DNA of 64,000 nucleotides from Rhodoferax ferrireducens (GTDB taxonomy: Bacteria; Pseudomonadota; Gammaproteobacteria; Burkholderiales; Burkholderiaceae_C): the NCBI GenBank assembly GCA_002083775.1, contig MTEI01000013.1:29186-93185 (forward strand), in the 5' to 3' direction. Made by a program: the position numbers and the translations under genes. Positions 55,122 to 64,000 of this stretch are shown here, piece by piece. Under the pieces are notes generated by a model that was given only the letters and a program-made list of their open reading frames with translations, made no database searches and was not told the DNA's origin. The stretch's first letter is position 1; the number at the start of each line of letters is the position of its first letter.

Positions 55122-56033
55122 ATGGACCTGAAACAACTGGAATATTTTGTGCGCGTGGCCGAGCTGGGCAGCTTCACCCGCGCGGCGGTGTCGCTCGACA
55201 TTGCCCAGCCCGCACTCAGCCGCCAGGTGCGGTTGCTGGAGGTGGAACTGCACCAGAGTCTGCTGATACGCAATGGCCGCGGCGCGGTGCCCACCGAGGC
55301 TGGCAAACTGCTGCTGGCGCACGGGCGCGGCATCCTGCACCAGGTGGAGCGCGCGCGTGAAGAGTTGGGCCGGGTGCGCGGCTCACTGGCGGGAAGAGTG
55401 GCGGTGGGCCTGCCGACCAGCCTGGCGCGGGTACTCACAGTGCCACTCACGCGCACTTTCCGCGCTGAGCTGCCCGACGCCACCATCTCCATCAGCGAAG
55501 GGCTGTCGGTGGGCATGCAGGAGTCGCTGATGTCGGGGCGACTCGACATTGCGGTGATCTACAACGCCCAGCCCACACCCGAGACCGAGGTGAGCCCGCT
55601 GCTGGAAGAAGAATTACTGCTGGTGCAGCGCCGCCCACCCGAGCAGCCCGTCGATGCCAACCCGGCGCCGATCACCCTGCGTGAGGTGGCCCGGCTGCCG
55701 CTGGTGATCCCGAGTCGTCCCAACGCGGTGCGCATGCAGGTGGAGTCCGAGATGGCCAACATCGGGCTTCGGCCGCGCATTGCCTTGGAGATTGACGGCG
55801 TGTCAGCCATTCTGGACCTGGTCGCTGATGGCGCAGGCAGCGCAGTGCTGTCGCGCACAGCAGTCAGCCACTCCTTACGGCCCGACAGCTACACCGTGCG
55901 CAACATCACCGAGCCGCTGCTACGCGCCAAGGTGTCGGTGGCGATCAGTTCGCTGCGCCCGGCCACGCTGACGCAGCAGGCCACACTCGACATCTTGCGG
56001 CGCATCGTGCAGCAAACGCTGGTTGCGCCCTGA
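55122..56033 (+). CDS. LysR-family regulator of the protocatechuate 4,5-cleavage operon
   Basis: This 303-residue regulator has a LysR winged helix-turn-helix (about 1-60; YFVRVAELGSFTRAAVSLDI and QPALSRQVRLLE) and an effector-binding domain in which ISISEGLSVGMQESL and LVADGAGSAVLSR are visible. It is of the PmdR/Nac-like group by appearance. It is divergent from galD and almost certainly controls the ten-plus genes leftward. The effector in Comamonas PmdR is 2-pyrone-4,6-dicarboxylate; use of the same one here is inference. Confidence 0.9.
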   Translation: MDLKQLEYFVRVAELGSFTRAAVSLDIAQPALSRQVRLLEVELHQSLLIRNGRGAVPTEAGKLLLAHGRGILHQVERAREELGRVRGSLAGRVAVGLPTSLARVLTVPLTRTFRAELPDATISISEGLSVGMQESLMSGRLDIAVIYNAQPTPETEVSPLLEEELLLVQRRPPEQPVDANPAPITLREVARLPLVIPSRPNAVRMQVESEMANIGLRPRIALEIDGVSAILDLVADGAGSAVLSRTAVSHSLRPDSYTVRNITEPLLRAKVSVAISSLRPATLTQQATLDILRRIVQQTLVAP

Positions 56034-56045
56034 GAATATATGCCA

Positions 56046-56100
56046 AATTGGCTTCTAGACCTTATGCATAAAGGGCGAGTAGCTCTGTTTATCGTAGTAT
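56046..56100. repeat. Dispersed hairpin repeat, family A
   Basis: AATTGGCTTCTAGACCTTATG, CATAAAGGGCGAGTAGCTC and TTATCGTAG between the convergent LysR and alpha/beta hydrolase genes. The reverse complement matches the other copies block by block. Confidence 0.7.
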
Positions 56101-56101
56101 C

Positions 56102-56812
56102 TTAGCGCTGCAACCAGGCCAACATGGCCCGTGTCACGGCGTCCGGTTGCTCCAGCGTGCTCATGTGGCCGCAATGCGGGATCAGGCTCAGCACCGCAGC
56201 AGACATCTTTTGAGCCATGGCCGCGTGCTGCTCGGGCGGGCTCCACAGATCCTGCTCGCCAGTGAGCACCAGCGTCGGGCAGGTGATGATGGGCAGCACC
56301 GGGGCGGCGTCGGGCCGCGACAGCAGCGCCTGGGTCTGCGCGGCAAACTGCTCGGGGCTACTGCGCACCAGCATGTCGAGGATAGTGTCAAACAGCGCGC
56401 TGCCACGCACGTCCGGGTGCACCATGTTGGGCAACCATTGCTGGCCCATGGCGCGCATGCCGTGATCACACGCCACCGCCACCAGGCCCAGACGACCGGC
56501 TTTTTCCGTGGCACCGGGCGTGCCTACCGCCAGCGGCTGGATGCCGGTGTCGAGCAACGCCAGATGGCTGACACGCTCGGGCGCAATGCGCATCACCTCC
56601 AGCGCCACCCGGCCACCCATGGAGTGCCCAGCCAGGGCAAAGTGATCGGCTGGCGCCGTGGCCAGCACATGCCGCGCCATGTCAGCCAATGAGTGCCGCA
56701 GGCCGTAGTCCACCACCACGCAGTCAAACTTGGCAGACAACGCCTGCACCTGGGGTGCCCACACGGCGGCATCAGACATCAGGCCGGGGCAGAGCATCAA
56801 AACGGGTTGCAT
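56102..56812 (-). CDS. Alpha/beta-fold hydrolase
   Basis: This 236-residue protein has the alpha/beta hydrolase fold. The nucleophile elbow is AGHSMGGR (serine), the acid is in LTGEQDLWSPP and the histidine in IPHCGHMSTLEQPDAV. It lacks a signal peptide and is cytoplasmic. The substrate is unknown; the family includes carboxyl-esterases and enol-lactone hydrolases. It starts 15 bases after the diaminopropionate ammonia-lyase gene, so the two may share a transcript. Confidence 0.88.
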   Translation of the reverse strand: MQPVLMLCPGLMSDAAVWAPQVQALSAKFDCVVVDYGLRHSLADMARHVLATAPADHFALAGHSMGGRVALEVMRIAPERVSHLALLDTGIQPLAVGTPGATEKAGRLGLVAVACDHGMRAMGQQWLPNMVHPDVRGSALFDTILDMLVRSSPEQFAAQTQALLSRPDAAPVLPIITCPTLVLTGEQDLWSPPEQHAAMAQKMSAAVLSLIPHCGHMSTLEQPDAVTRAMLAWLQR

Positions 56813-56827
56813 GGTTCGGTCTCCAGT

Positions 56828-58063
56828 TCAAGGGGTTGGCAGGACTGCAGCACGCGCCACCACGTCGGCACCGCTGCAGCCCACCAGTTGGGTGTAAAGA
56901 TCGGGGTCGGAATCACGCTCGGTGCCAAACACCAGCACCCGGCTGGCGCTGTTCAGGTCCAGCGCCATCCGCTGAGGCACGTTTTGTGCCAGACCCATTG
57001 CTGCGGCCAACCCGGCCACGGCTGACTCACCGGCCACGATAGCCACGTCCCCCGGCGCGGGTGCGGCCAGCAGGCGCATGGTGGCCACAGCCGCGGCGTC
57101 ATCCACGGCAGCAAAGGCATCGGCCCCCGTGGCCAGAATCTCCCAAGCCAACACAGACACCTCGCCGCAGGCCAGGCCCGCCATCAGCGTGTCAAGGGCA
57201 CCCGTGACAGCGGTCGGGTAACCGTGGCGCGCGCTTTGCAGTAAACAGTCGGCGGCAGTTGGCTCCACCACGATCAGGCGCGGGCGCTGCGGCCCCAAAC
57301 GCTCCCAGAAATAGCCACACACCGCCGCCGCCAAGCCGCCGACACCGCCCTGGATGGCCACATGGGTAGGCGGCTGCGGCAGTTGCGCCAGCGCCTCGTC
57401 CACCATCAGTTGGTAACCCTGCATCACATCACGTGGCACCTCCATGTAACCCGGGTACGAGGTGTCCGAAATCACGTGGCGGCCGTGCGTTTTGGCATCC
57501 AGATCGGCCTGGCGCACGGCATCGTCGTAGTTGCCGTTGGTGCGCACCACCTGCGCGCCGTAGCCCGCAATGGCCGCGCGGCGACCTTCACTCACCGTTG
57601 CGTGGATGTAGATCACACACGCGCAGCCAAAAAGCTGTGCCCCCCAGGCGACCGAGCGCCCATGGTTGCCGTCGGTGGCACAAGTGACAGTGATGCTGGA
57701 AGCCAGTTGGCGCAGCGGCCCGGACAACAACTCAGACGTGGCAACCGGACGACCAAGCTGCTGGCCCAGATGCTGGCACAGCAGCCGCGCCACGGCATAG
57801 GCACCACCCAGCGCCTTGAAGCTGCCCAGTCCAAAGCGTGGCCCCTCATCCTTGTAGGCCAAACTGGCGACGCCCATCTGCGCAGCGAGGCCCTTGAGCG
57901 TTTGCAGCGGCGTGATGGCATAACCGGGCCAGGACTGGATCTCGGCCTGCGCCGCTTTCAACGCTGCCTGGTTCAGGATGGCCGATTGGGTCGCACCATA
58001 AGCTGCCTCGCGCTGGCAGGCGGGGTTGACGAACAGATCCACCGCGATCTCAGGCAAGGACAT
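56828..58063 (-). CDS. dpaL: 2,3-diaminopropionate ammonia-lyase
   Basis: This 411-residue PLP enzyme of fold type II turns 2,3-diaminopropionate into pyruvate and two ammonia. The lysine that binds PLP is in RFGLGSFKALGGAYA, the phosphate-binding glycine loop is GGVGGLAAA, and ATDGNHGRSVAWGAQ and ISDTSYPGYMEVPRDVMQGY are typical of the family. No transporter or regulator adjoins. It lies 14 bases from parC, with which it may be co-transcribed. Confidence 0.93.
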   Translation of the reverse strand: MSLPEIAVDLFVNPACQREAAYGATQSAILNQAALKAAQAEIQSWPGYAITPLQTLKGLAAQMGVASLAYKDEGPRFGLGSFKALGGAYAVARLLCQHLGQQLGRPVATSELLSGPLRQLASSITVTCATDGNHGRSVAWGAQLFGCACVIYIHATVSEGRRAAIAGYGAQVVRTNGNYDDAVRQADLDAKTHGRHVISDTSYPGYMEVPRDVMQGYQLMVDEALAQLPQPPTHVAIQGGVGGLAAAVCGYFWERLGPQRPRLIVVEPTAADCLLQSARHGYPTAVTGALDTLMAGLACGEVSVLAWEILATGADAFAAVDDAAAVATMRLLAAPAPGDVAIVAGESAVAGLAAAMGLAQNVPQRMALDLNSASRVLVFGTERDSDPDLYTQLVGCSGADVVARAAVLPTP

Positions 58064-58077
58064 GCTGCGCTTTCTGA

Positions 58078-60501
58078 CTATTCCACCCGCGTGATCGACG
58101 CGGGCTTGAAGCCGAGGTCGGCCAGCTTGCCTTTGCGCCCACGCACGCTGCGGGCATTGTTGAGGCTGCGGATCTCCAGGGTTTCATCACGCACCTTGCC
58201 GCCTCGGCCCACACCGTCGATGCGCACGCTGCGGGTGTAGGCGGCAGCACCTGCCAGCGAATCTTTGTCTTCCAGGTCGATCAGCATCAGGCCGCGCCCG
58301 CCGTTGGCCATGCTGCGCAACTCAGCCAGCTCAAAGGTCAAAATCCGCCCGCCGGTGGAGGCGCAGGCCACATGCGTGGCAGCCGGCCAGGGTGCCAAGC
58401 CCGATTCGCAGACCACCACGGACGGCGCACACAGGATTTCGCCCGGGTTCACGGTGACAAACGCCTTGCCTGCCTTGAACTTGCTGACCATGTTCTCCAC
58501 CGCAGCCAAGAAGCCGTAGCCGCCGGAACTGCTGAGCAACAAGCTGGCAGCCATCGGCCCGGCAAAGTAGTACAGCAGTTGCGTGCCCGCTTCGAGTTCG
58601 ATCAGGCTGGTGATCGGCTGGCCGTCGCCGCGACCACCGGGCAACAACGACACCGGCACCGAATACACCCGGCCATTGGAGCCAAAGGCCAGCAGGGTGT
58701 CGATGGTGCGGCACTCGAACGTGCCATACAACGCATCACCGGCCTTGAAGGTGTAGTCGGTTGCGCTTGCAGTGGCTGCAGCGTTGCTGCCCGCCGCACC
58801 ATTGGCAGCGCCCGCGCCCGCCGCCTTGTCCTTGGCCCAGCCCTTTTGCGTGCGCATCCAGCCTTTTTGACTCACCACCACAGTCACGGGTTCATCCACC
58901 ACCTTGATCTCCAGCACCACCTTTTTCTCGGCCTGGATCAGCGTGCGGCGCGGGTCGGAAAAGGTTTTGGCGTCTGCTTCGATCTCCTTGATCATCAGGC
59001 GGCGAAGCGTGGCCGGGCTGCCCAAAATGTCTTCCAGCTTTTGCTGCTCGCCACGCAGACTAGCCAATTCCTGCTCGATCTTGATGGCCTCCAGCCGCGC
59101 CAACTGGCGCAGACGGATTTCAAGAATGTCCTCAGCCTGCCGTTCACTCAAGTTGAAGCGGGCGATCAGCGCTGCTTTCGGGTCATCGGCCTGGCGGATG
59201 ATGGCAATCACCTCATCGATATTGAGCAGCACCAGCGCCCTGCCCTCCAGGATGTGGATGCGCTCCAGCACCTTGTTCAGGCGATGCCGCGAACGCCGCT
59301 CGATGGTGGTCTGGCGGAACGCAATCCACTCAGTGAACATCTGGCGCAGCGACTTTTGCGTGGGTCGGCCGTCCAGGCCAATCATGGTCAGGTTGATCGG
59401 GCTGGTGGTCTCCAGGCTGGTGTGTGCCAGCAAGGTGTTGATCAGCTCCTGCTGGCCGATGCGGCTGGTTTTGGGTTCACACACCAGGCGCACAGCGGCG
59501 TCTTTGCTGGACTCGTCACGCACGCCGTCCAGCACCGACAGCACGGTGGCCTTGAGCTGGTTTTGCTCCAGCGTAAGCGCCTTTTTGCCAGCCTTGACTT
59601 TCGGGTTGCTGAGTTCTTCGATCTCTTCCAGCACGCGCTGGGTGCTGACACCCGGCGGCAACTCGGTCACCACCAGCTGCCACTGGCCACGCGCCAGGTC
59701 TTCAATTTTCCACCGCGCACGGCATTTGAGCGAACCCCGGCCACTGCGATACGCCTCGGCAATCTCACCCGCGCTGCTGATGATCTGCCCGCCACCGGGG
59801 TAGTCCGGCCCGGGCAGCATCGTGAACAACTCGTCGTCGGTCATGTCTGGCGTTTTGATCAGCGCCACGCAGGCTTGCGCCACTTCACCCAGGTTGTGAC
59901 TCGGTATTTCGGTAGCCAAACCGACGGCAATGCCGCTGGCACCATTGAGCAGTGCAAACGGCAGACGCGCGGGCAACTGGCGCGGCTCTTCGGTGCTGCC
60001 GTCGTAATTGGGCGTGAAGTCAACCGTGCCTTCGTCAATTTCGTCGAGCAACAGGCTGGTGATTTTGGCCAGCCGGGCTTCGGTGTACCGCATGGCAGCA
60101 GCGCCATCGCCATCGCGGCTGCCAAAGTTGCCTTGGCCGTCGATCAGCGGGTACCGCTGCGAAAAGTCCTGCGCCATGCGCACCAGCGCGTCATAAGCGG
60201 CGCTGTCGCCGTGCGGGTGGTAACGGCCCAACACGTCGCCAACGACGCGCGCGCATTTGACCGGCTTGGCGCCGGTATTGCCATTGGCCCCGCCAAACCC
60301 CAGGCCCATGCGCGACATGGCATACAGAATGCGCCGCTGCACCGGCTTCTGGCCGTCGCAGACATCGGGCAAGGCGCGGCCCTTGACCACGCTCAGCGCA
60401 TATTCAAGGTAAGCGCGCTGGGCATAACTGGCCAGGCTGGGCGTGTCGTCGGCGTCGGGTTGGAGCGGTTGGGGAGGGTCTATCTGGATGATGTCGGTCA
60501 T
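58078..60501 (-). CDS. parC: DNA topoisomerase IV subunit A
   Basis: This 807-residue subunit breaks and rejoins DNA during decatenation. The N-terminal winged-helix region has [14 protein letters not shown] and [22 protein letters not shown] (quoted in short as [12 protein letters not shown]), and the catalytic tyrosine lies in [10 protein letters not shown]. The quinolone-determining serine corresponds to HGDSA. The C-terminal beta-pinwheel domain (about 520-800) is shorter than in GyrA and lacks the GyrA-box, supporting ParC. An Ala/Gly-rich insert lies around residues 560-580. Confidence 0.96.
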   Translation of the reverse strand: MTDIIQIDPPQPLQPDADDTPSLASYAQRAYLEYALSVVKGRALPDVCDGQKPVQRRILYAMSRMGLGFGGANGNTGAKPVKCARVVGDVLGRYHPHGDSAAYDALVRMAQDFSQRYPLIDGQGNFGSRDGDGAAAMRYTEARLAKITSLLLDEIDEGTVDFTPNYDGSTEEPRQLPARLPFALLNGASGIAVGLATEIPSHNLGEVAQACVALIKTPDMTDDELFTMLPGPDYPGGGQIISSAGEIAEAYRSGRGSLKCRARWKIEDLARGQWQLVVTELPPGVSTQRVLEEIEELSNPKVKAGKKALTLEQNQLKATVLSVLDGVRDESSKDAAVRLVCEPKTSRIGQQELINTLLAHTSLETTSPINLTMIGLDGRPTQKSLRQMFTEWIAFRQTTIERRSRHRLNKVLERIHILEGRALVLLNIDEVIAIIRQADDPKAALIARFNLSERQAEDILEIRLRQLARLEAIKIEQELASLRGEQQKLEDILGSPATLRRLMIKEIEADAKTFSDPRRTLIQAEKKVVLEIKVVDEPVTVVVSQKGWMRTQKGWAKDKAAGAGAANGAAGSNAAATASATDYTFKAGDALYGTFECRTIDTLLAFGSNGRVYSVPVSLLPGGRGDGQPITSLIELEAGTQLLYYFAGPMAASLLLSSSGGYGFLAAVENMVSKFKAGKAFVTVNPGEILCAPSVVVCESGLAPWPAATHVACASTGGRILTFELAELRSMANGGRGLMLIDLEDKDSLAGAAAYTRSVRIDGVGRGGKVRDETLEIRSLNNARSVRGRKGKLADLGFKPASITRVE

Positions 60502-60527
60502 GGGAAACTTTAGTGATTTGCTCTAAC

Positions 60528-60580
60528 TGTTGTAGCTGCTTGCCCTTTACAAATAGGGTCTAGAGGCATATTTTGTCTGT
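60528..60580. repeat. Dispersed hairpin repeat, family A
   Basis: TGTAGCTGCTTGCCCTTTAC and AATAGGGTCTAGAGGCATA just upstream of the parC start. It lies within the likely parC leader. Confidence 0.65.
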
Positions 60581-60645
60581 ACTTTTTTGTGAACATCGAT
60601 TCAACTGCCATGACTGAACAGTCACCCCGGCGGATGAAAAATGGC

Positions 60646-60717
60646 TGTCATTGCGGGCCTCGACCCGCAATCCATGCCCTGAATTTCTGGATACCGGGTC
60701 AAGCCCGAGATGACAGC
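60646..60717. repeat. Dispersed palindromic repeat, family B
   Basis: TGTCATTGCGGGCCTCGACC and CGCAATCCATGCC, then ATACCGGGTCAAGCCCGAG with ATGACAGC. This is a two-hairpin copy in the 384-base parE-parC gap, which otherwise shows no gene. Confidence 0.8.
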
Positions 60718-60825
60718 GGTCGTTTTTCACATCAACTTTATCTGAAGCGCTGGGGTCAAAAAAATAGCTGCGGTGATTCGATAGCCTTGGCGCTAACCAG
60801 TGCAGCGTGCACCACCGATGCAAAA

Positions 60826-60882
60826 AATATAACAAATCAGCCTCCAGCCCTTATCTATAAAGGGCCAGCAGCTATTTAACCA
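60826..60882. repeat. Dispersed hairpin repeat, family A
   Basis: AGCCTCCAGCCCTTATCTAT and AAAGGGCCAGCAGCTATTTA, directly downstream of the parE stop. The stem CCCTTATC-type pairing could assist termination of parE. Confidence 0.75.
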
Positions 60883-60885
60883 GGA

Positions 60886-62856
60886 CTACACATCCACCTC
60901 CACCGAATCCCCGTGCAACTCCATGAGGTCGCGCCGCGCCCCCGCCTCGCCCTTGCCCATCAGCTTGGTCATGAGTTCCGAGGTCTGTGCCACATCCAGA
61001 TTACCCAGCCCCACTTGCAGTAGCCTCCGTGTGTCAGGGTTCAGGGTGGTGTCCCACAGCTGCTCGGCGTTCATCTCGCCCAGGCCTTTGAAGCGGCTGA
61101 TGGTCCAGGCACCTTCGCGCACACCTTCCTTGCGCAACTTGTCCAGAATCGCGATCAGTTCACCGTCGTCGAGTGCGTAGGATTTGGAGGCCGGCTTTTT
61201 GCCGCGCGCCGGCGCATCGACCCGAAACAGCGGCGGTCGCGCCACATACACGTGGCCGGTCTCGATCAGTTTGGGGAAATGTTTGAAAAACAGCGTGAGC
61301 AGCAGCACCTGAATGTGCGAGCCGTCCACGTCGGCATCACTCAGGATACAAATCTTGCCGTAACGCAGGCCGCTCAAATCCGGCGAGTCGGCAGCGCCAT
61401 GCGGGTCCACCCCGATGGCCACAGCAATGTCGTGGATTTCGTTATTGGCAAACAGCCGGTCGCGCTCCACCTCCCAGGTGTTGAGCACCTTGCCGCGTAA
61501 GGGCAGCACCGCCTGGCTTTCCTTGTTGCGGCCCATCTTGGCGCTGCCGCCAGCCGAGTCACCCTCGACCAGAAAAACCTCGTTTTGCGCGATGTCGCGG
61601 CTTTCGCAGTCGGTCAGTTTGCCGGGTAACACCGCCACGCCCGAGCCTTTGCGCTTTTCCACCTTTTGTCCGGCCTTCTGGCGGCTCTGCGCGGCTTTGA
61701 TGGCGAGTTCGGCGAGTTTTTTGCCGTGTTCCACGTTCTGGTTCAGCCACAGCTCCAGCGCCGGTCGCACAAAACTCGACACCAGTCGCACGGCATCGCG
61801 CGAGTTCAGGCGTTCCTTGATCTGGCCCTGAAACTGCGGGTCCAGTACTTTGGTCGACAACACATAACTGGCGCGGGCAAACACGTCGTCAGGCAGCAGC
61901 TTGACACCTTTGGGCAGCAGCGAATGCATCTCCACAAAGCTTTTCACTGCGGTGAACAGCCCGTCGCGCAGGCCAGATTCATGTGTGCCACCGGCGGTGG
62001 TCGGGATCAGGTTCACATAACTCTCGCGCACCGGTTGGCCATCTTCGGTGAAGGCCACGCACCAGGCGGCGCCTTCGCCATCGGCAAAACTGTCGTTCTG
62101 GGTGTCGGCAAAACCCTCGCCTTCAAACAGCGGAATCACCGGCTCGCCGGTCAGGGTTTGCGTCACATAGTCACGCAGGCCGCCTTTGAATAGCCAGGTT
62201 TGCGTTTCCTTGGTCTTTTCTTGTGTCAGCGTCACCGTCACGCCGGGCATCAGCACCGCCTTGCTGCGCAGCAAGTGCTCCAGATGCGCCATGGGTAGCA
62301 CCATCGACTCGAAATACTTGGCATCCGGCCAGACGCGCACCAGCGTGCCGCTGCGCCGCTCACCGTCACCGGCCGGGCGCACCGTCAGGGGTTCGATCAC
62401 ATCACCGCCCGAGAACACCAGCCGCGCCACCTGTGATTCTCGGTAGGTGGTGGCCTCCAGCCGGGTGCTTAGGGCATTGGTCACGCTGACACCGACGCCG
62501 TGCAGACCGCCCGAGAAGCTGTAGGCGCCGCCCTTGCCCTTGTCGAACTTGCCCCCGGCGTGCAACTGGGTGAACACCAGCTCAATCACCGGTGCGTTTT
62601 CGGTCGGGTGCAGGCCAAACGGGATGCCCCGGCCGTCGTCTTCAATGCTGACCGAGCCATCGGTGTGCACCGTCACCTTGATCTTTTTGCCATGCCCCGC
62701 CAGCGCCTCGTCGGCCGCGTTGTCCAGCACCTCCTGGATGATGTGCATCGGGCTGTCGGTGCGGGTGTACATGCCCGGGCGTTGTTTGACGGGCTCCAGC
62801 CCCTTCAAAACGCGGATCGAGCCTTCGGAATAGTCAGAGTTGGGTTTGGTTGCCAT
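60886..62856 (-). CDS. parE: DNA topoisomerase IV subunit B
   Basis: This 656-residue ATPase subunit partners ParC. The GHKL ATP-binding domain shows EVLDNAADEALAGHG, DDGRGIPFG and SGGLHGVGVSVTNALS. The TOPRIM part has LVEGDSAGGSAKMGRNKE and DADVDGSHIQ, and the ending GLGEMNAEQLWDTTLNP is conserved. ATG 62856 is chosen because homology (YSEGSIRVLKGLEPVKQRPG) starts there; the open frame runs about 120 codons further upstream without sense and antisense to the MFS gene. Confidence 0.96.
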   Translation of the reverse strand: MATKPNSDYSEGSIRVLKGLEPVKQRPGMYTRTDSPMHIIQEVLDNAADEALAGHGKKIKVTVHTDGSVSIEDDGRGIPFGLHPTENAPVIELVFTQLHAGGKFDKGKGGAYSFSGGLHGVGVSVTNALSTRLEATTYRESQVARLVFSGGDVIEPLTVRPAGDGERRSGTLVRVWPDAKYFESMVLPMAHLEHLLRSKAVLMPGVTVTLTQEKTKETQTWLFKGGLRDYVTQTLTGEPVIPLFEGEGFADTQNDSFADGEGAAWCVAFTEDGQPVRESYVNLIPTTAGGTHESGLRDGLFTAVKSFVEMHSLLPKGVKLLPDDVFARASYVLSTKVLDPQFQGQIKERLNSRDAVRLVSSFVRPALELWLNQNVEHGKKLAELAIKAAQSRQKAGQKVEKRKGSGVAVLPGKLTDCESRDIAQNEVFLVEGDSAGGSAKMGRNKESQAVLPLRGKVLNTWEVERDRLFANNEIHDIAVAIGVDPHGAADSPDLSGLRYGKICILSDADVDGSHIQVLLLTLFFKHFPKLIETGHVYVARPPLFRVDAPARGKKPASKSYALDDGELIAILDKLRKEGVREGAWTISRFKGLGEMNAEQLWDTTLNPDTRRLLQVGLGNLDVAQTSELMTKLMGKGEAGARRDLMELHGDSVEVDV

Positions 62857-62977
62857 AGCGCGCAATTCTAATCTTGAGACGCCAAATAACTGGATACAAA
62901 CACAGTTTTCAAACCCGGGCAACGCCGCCATAGGCGCACCAGCCAAAGAGACGGTGTCTATTCGGTATATTCCGCCG

Positions 62978-63928
62978 ATGCCGCACACCGCCCGACAACT
63001 CTCCACCCAGCAGATCCTGATCTGTGGCGCTGCCATCGTCACCGTGTCGATGGGCATCCGGCACGGGTTTGGCCTGTGGTTGCAACCCATCACGCAAGAC
63101 CAGAACTGGGGCCGCGAAACCTTTGCGCTGGCGCTGGCACTGCAAAACTTGGTGTGGGGCTTCGCTGGCATTTTTGCCGGCATGCTGGCCGATCGTTTTG
63201 GCGCCTTCCGGGTCATCGTGACTGGTGCCGTGTTTTACGCCCTGGGGCTGGTCGGCATGGCCTATGCCACCTCACCGGTGATGTTTGCGCTGACCACCGG
63301 GGTGCTGATCGGGCTGGCGCAGGCGGGCACCACCTATGCCATTGTGTATGGCGTGATTGGCCGCAACGTGCACGCCAGCAAACGCTCCTGGGCCATGGGC
63401 ATTGCCGCGGCGGCGGGCTCGTTTGGCCAGTTTCTGATGGTGCCCACAGAGGGTTTCCTGATCGACCGGCTCGGCTGGCAGGAGGCACTGGTCGCGCTGG
63501 CAGGCGCCTCGCTGCTGCTGATTCCGCTGGCCTGGTGGCTGCGCGAGCCAGACTTTCGCGGTGGCGCCGGGCATTTTCGCGAGCAGTCCATTGTGCAGGC
63601 GCTGCGCGAGGCCTTCCACTACCGCAGTTTTCAGCTGCTGATGGCGGGCTACTTTGTCTGCGGCTTCCAGGTGGTGTTCATTGGTGTGCACATGCCCAGC
63701 TACCTGAAAGACCACGGTTTGTCGCCGCAGGTGGCCAGTTATTCGCTGGCGCTGATCGGACTGTTCAACGTCTTTGGCACCTATGCATCAGGCGTGCTGG
63801 GGCAAAGGATGCAAAAGAAATACATCCTGGCCTTCATTTATTTCACCCGGGCCATCGTTATCAGCATCTTTCTTCTGGTGCCCTTGACGCCTATGAGTGT
63901 GTATGTGTTCTCACTACTGTCCGGTTAA
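62978..63928 (+). pseudogene. MFS transporter, truncated at its 3' end
   Basis: This 316-codon frame encodes about nine of the twelve membrane segments of a major facilitator transporter, with the loop motif GMLADRFGAFRV after segment 2 and a central loop near REPDFRGGAGHF. It is close to the oxalate/formate antiporter-like or monocarboxylate branch. Family members are about 400 residues; here the frame stops at FSLLSG, right where a family member continues into segment 10. The sequence after about 63914 shows no continuation in any frame. ATG 62978 is the best start; an earlier in-frame ATG lies inside parE. Confidence 0.7.
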
Positions 63929-64000
63929 AAGTCGAACAAAATCAACTGGTTAGCGATAGGTGGTGGTGTGATTTGGGAGCGATCGGGCTGCAAGGCGCAT
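63914..64000. mobile_element. Possible left end of an insertion sequence (cut by window edge)
   Basis: The MFS similarity breaks at about 63914, at TACTGTCCGGTTAAAAG, and the following 80 bases match neither the transporter nor any local feature. An IS end would explain this. Only one end is in view, so neither the element nor a target duplication can be confirmed. Confidence 0.35.

Noticed and set aside
58372..60513. Long open frame of about 713 codons on the + strand
   Set aside because: It is fully antisense to parC, rich in His/Arg/Gln, and has no domain. It is a by-product of GC-rich codon use.

Overview
The window comes from a GC-rich betaproteobacterial chromosome, most likely Comamonadaceae close to Rhodoferax/Polaromonas. 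This rests on the RNase R, DnaG and RpoD sequence types, a PhaR regulator, protocatechuate 4,5-cleavage genes of the Comamonas pmd type, and small hairpin repeats scattered between and even inside genes. No rRNA, CRISPR array or complete transposon is visible.

Layout. 1-15.9 kb is mainly housekeeping: an HDOD signalling protein, an MBL-fold hydrolase and the NAD(P)HX repair enzyme (one tight + strand group), an SDR, rnr, tRNA-Leu(CAG), rimO, phaR, tRNA-Val(GAC), a GT28-type glycosyltransferase, an acyl-CoA-type SDR behind a palindromic operator, dnaG and rpoD. 15.9-22.2 kb is an aromatic-acid island: a first LigAB extradiol dioxygenase with its own divergent LysR regulator, then a PobR/PobC-like AraC regulator divergent from a complete three-component cytochrome P450 system (P450, [2Fe-2S] ferredoxin, reductase). 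22.9-27.6 kb is a copper-handling operon (small Cys/His protein, TolC-like channel, multicopper oxidase, cupredoxin, DUF411 protein, CusF-like chaperone). 28.2-30.5 kb is a PocR-PAS-GGDEF-EAL signalling protein.

30.7-41.1 kb is one tightly overlapping 12-gene cobalamin operon of the early-cobalt (anaerobic) type behind a B12 riboswitch: cbiM, cbiF/cobM, cbiX with a His-Glu repeat tail, cbiC, cbiD, cbiET/cobL, cbiL/cobI, cbiG split into two genes, cbiH/cobJ, a [2Fe-2S] ferredoxin and cobA. A precorrin-6A reductase gene is absent from it. 41.9-56.0 kb holds an aldo/keto reductase, a carboxymuconolactone-decarboxylase-like protein and the full protocatechuate 4,5-cleavage operon running leftward from a LysR-type regulator: tautomerase (galD/ligU type), TRAP transporter (P, Q, M), ligJ, a hemerythrin-like protein, ligK, an unassigned dehydrogenase, ligI, ligA, ligB, ligC. 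56.1-64 kb holds an alpha/beta hydrolase, a diaminopropionate ammonia-lyase, parC, parE and an MFS transporter whose reading frame ends abruptly at the window edge, probably at an insertion sequence.

How it fits together. The P450 system is a plausible source of protocatechuate (from 4-hydroxybenzoate or a methoxybenzoate), which either LigAB pair can open. The pmd/lig operon then takes the ring-cleavage semialdehyde through LigC, LigI, the tautomerase, LigJ and LigK to pyruvate and oxaloacetate, with a TRAP system for uptake. Three dispersed repeat families are present. Two copies of one family lie inside coding sequence (dnaG and ligB).
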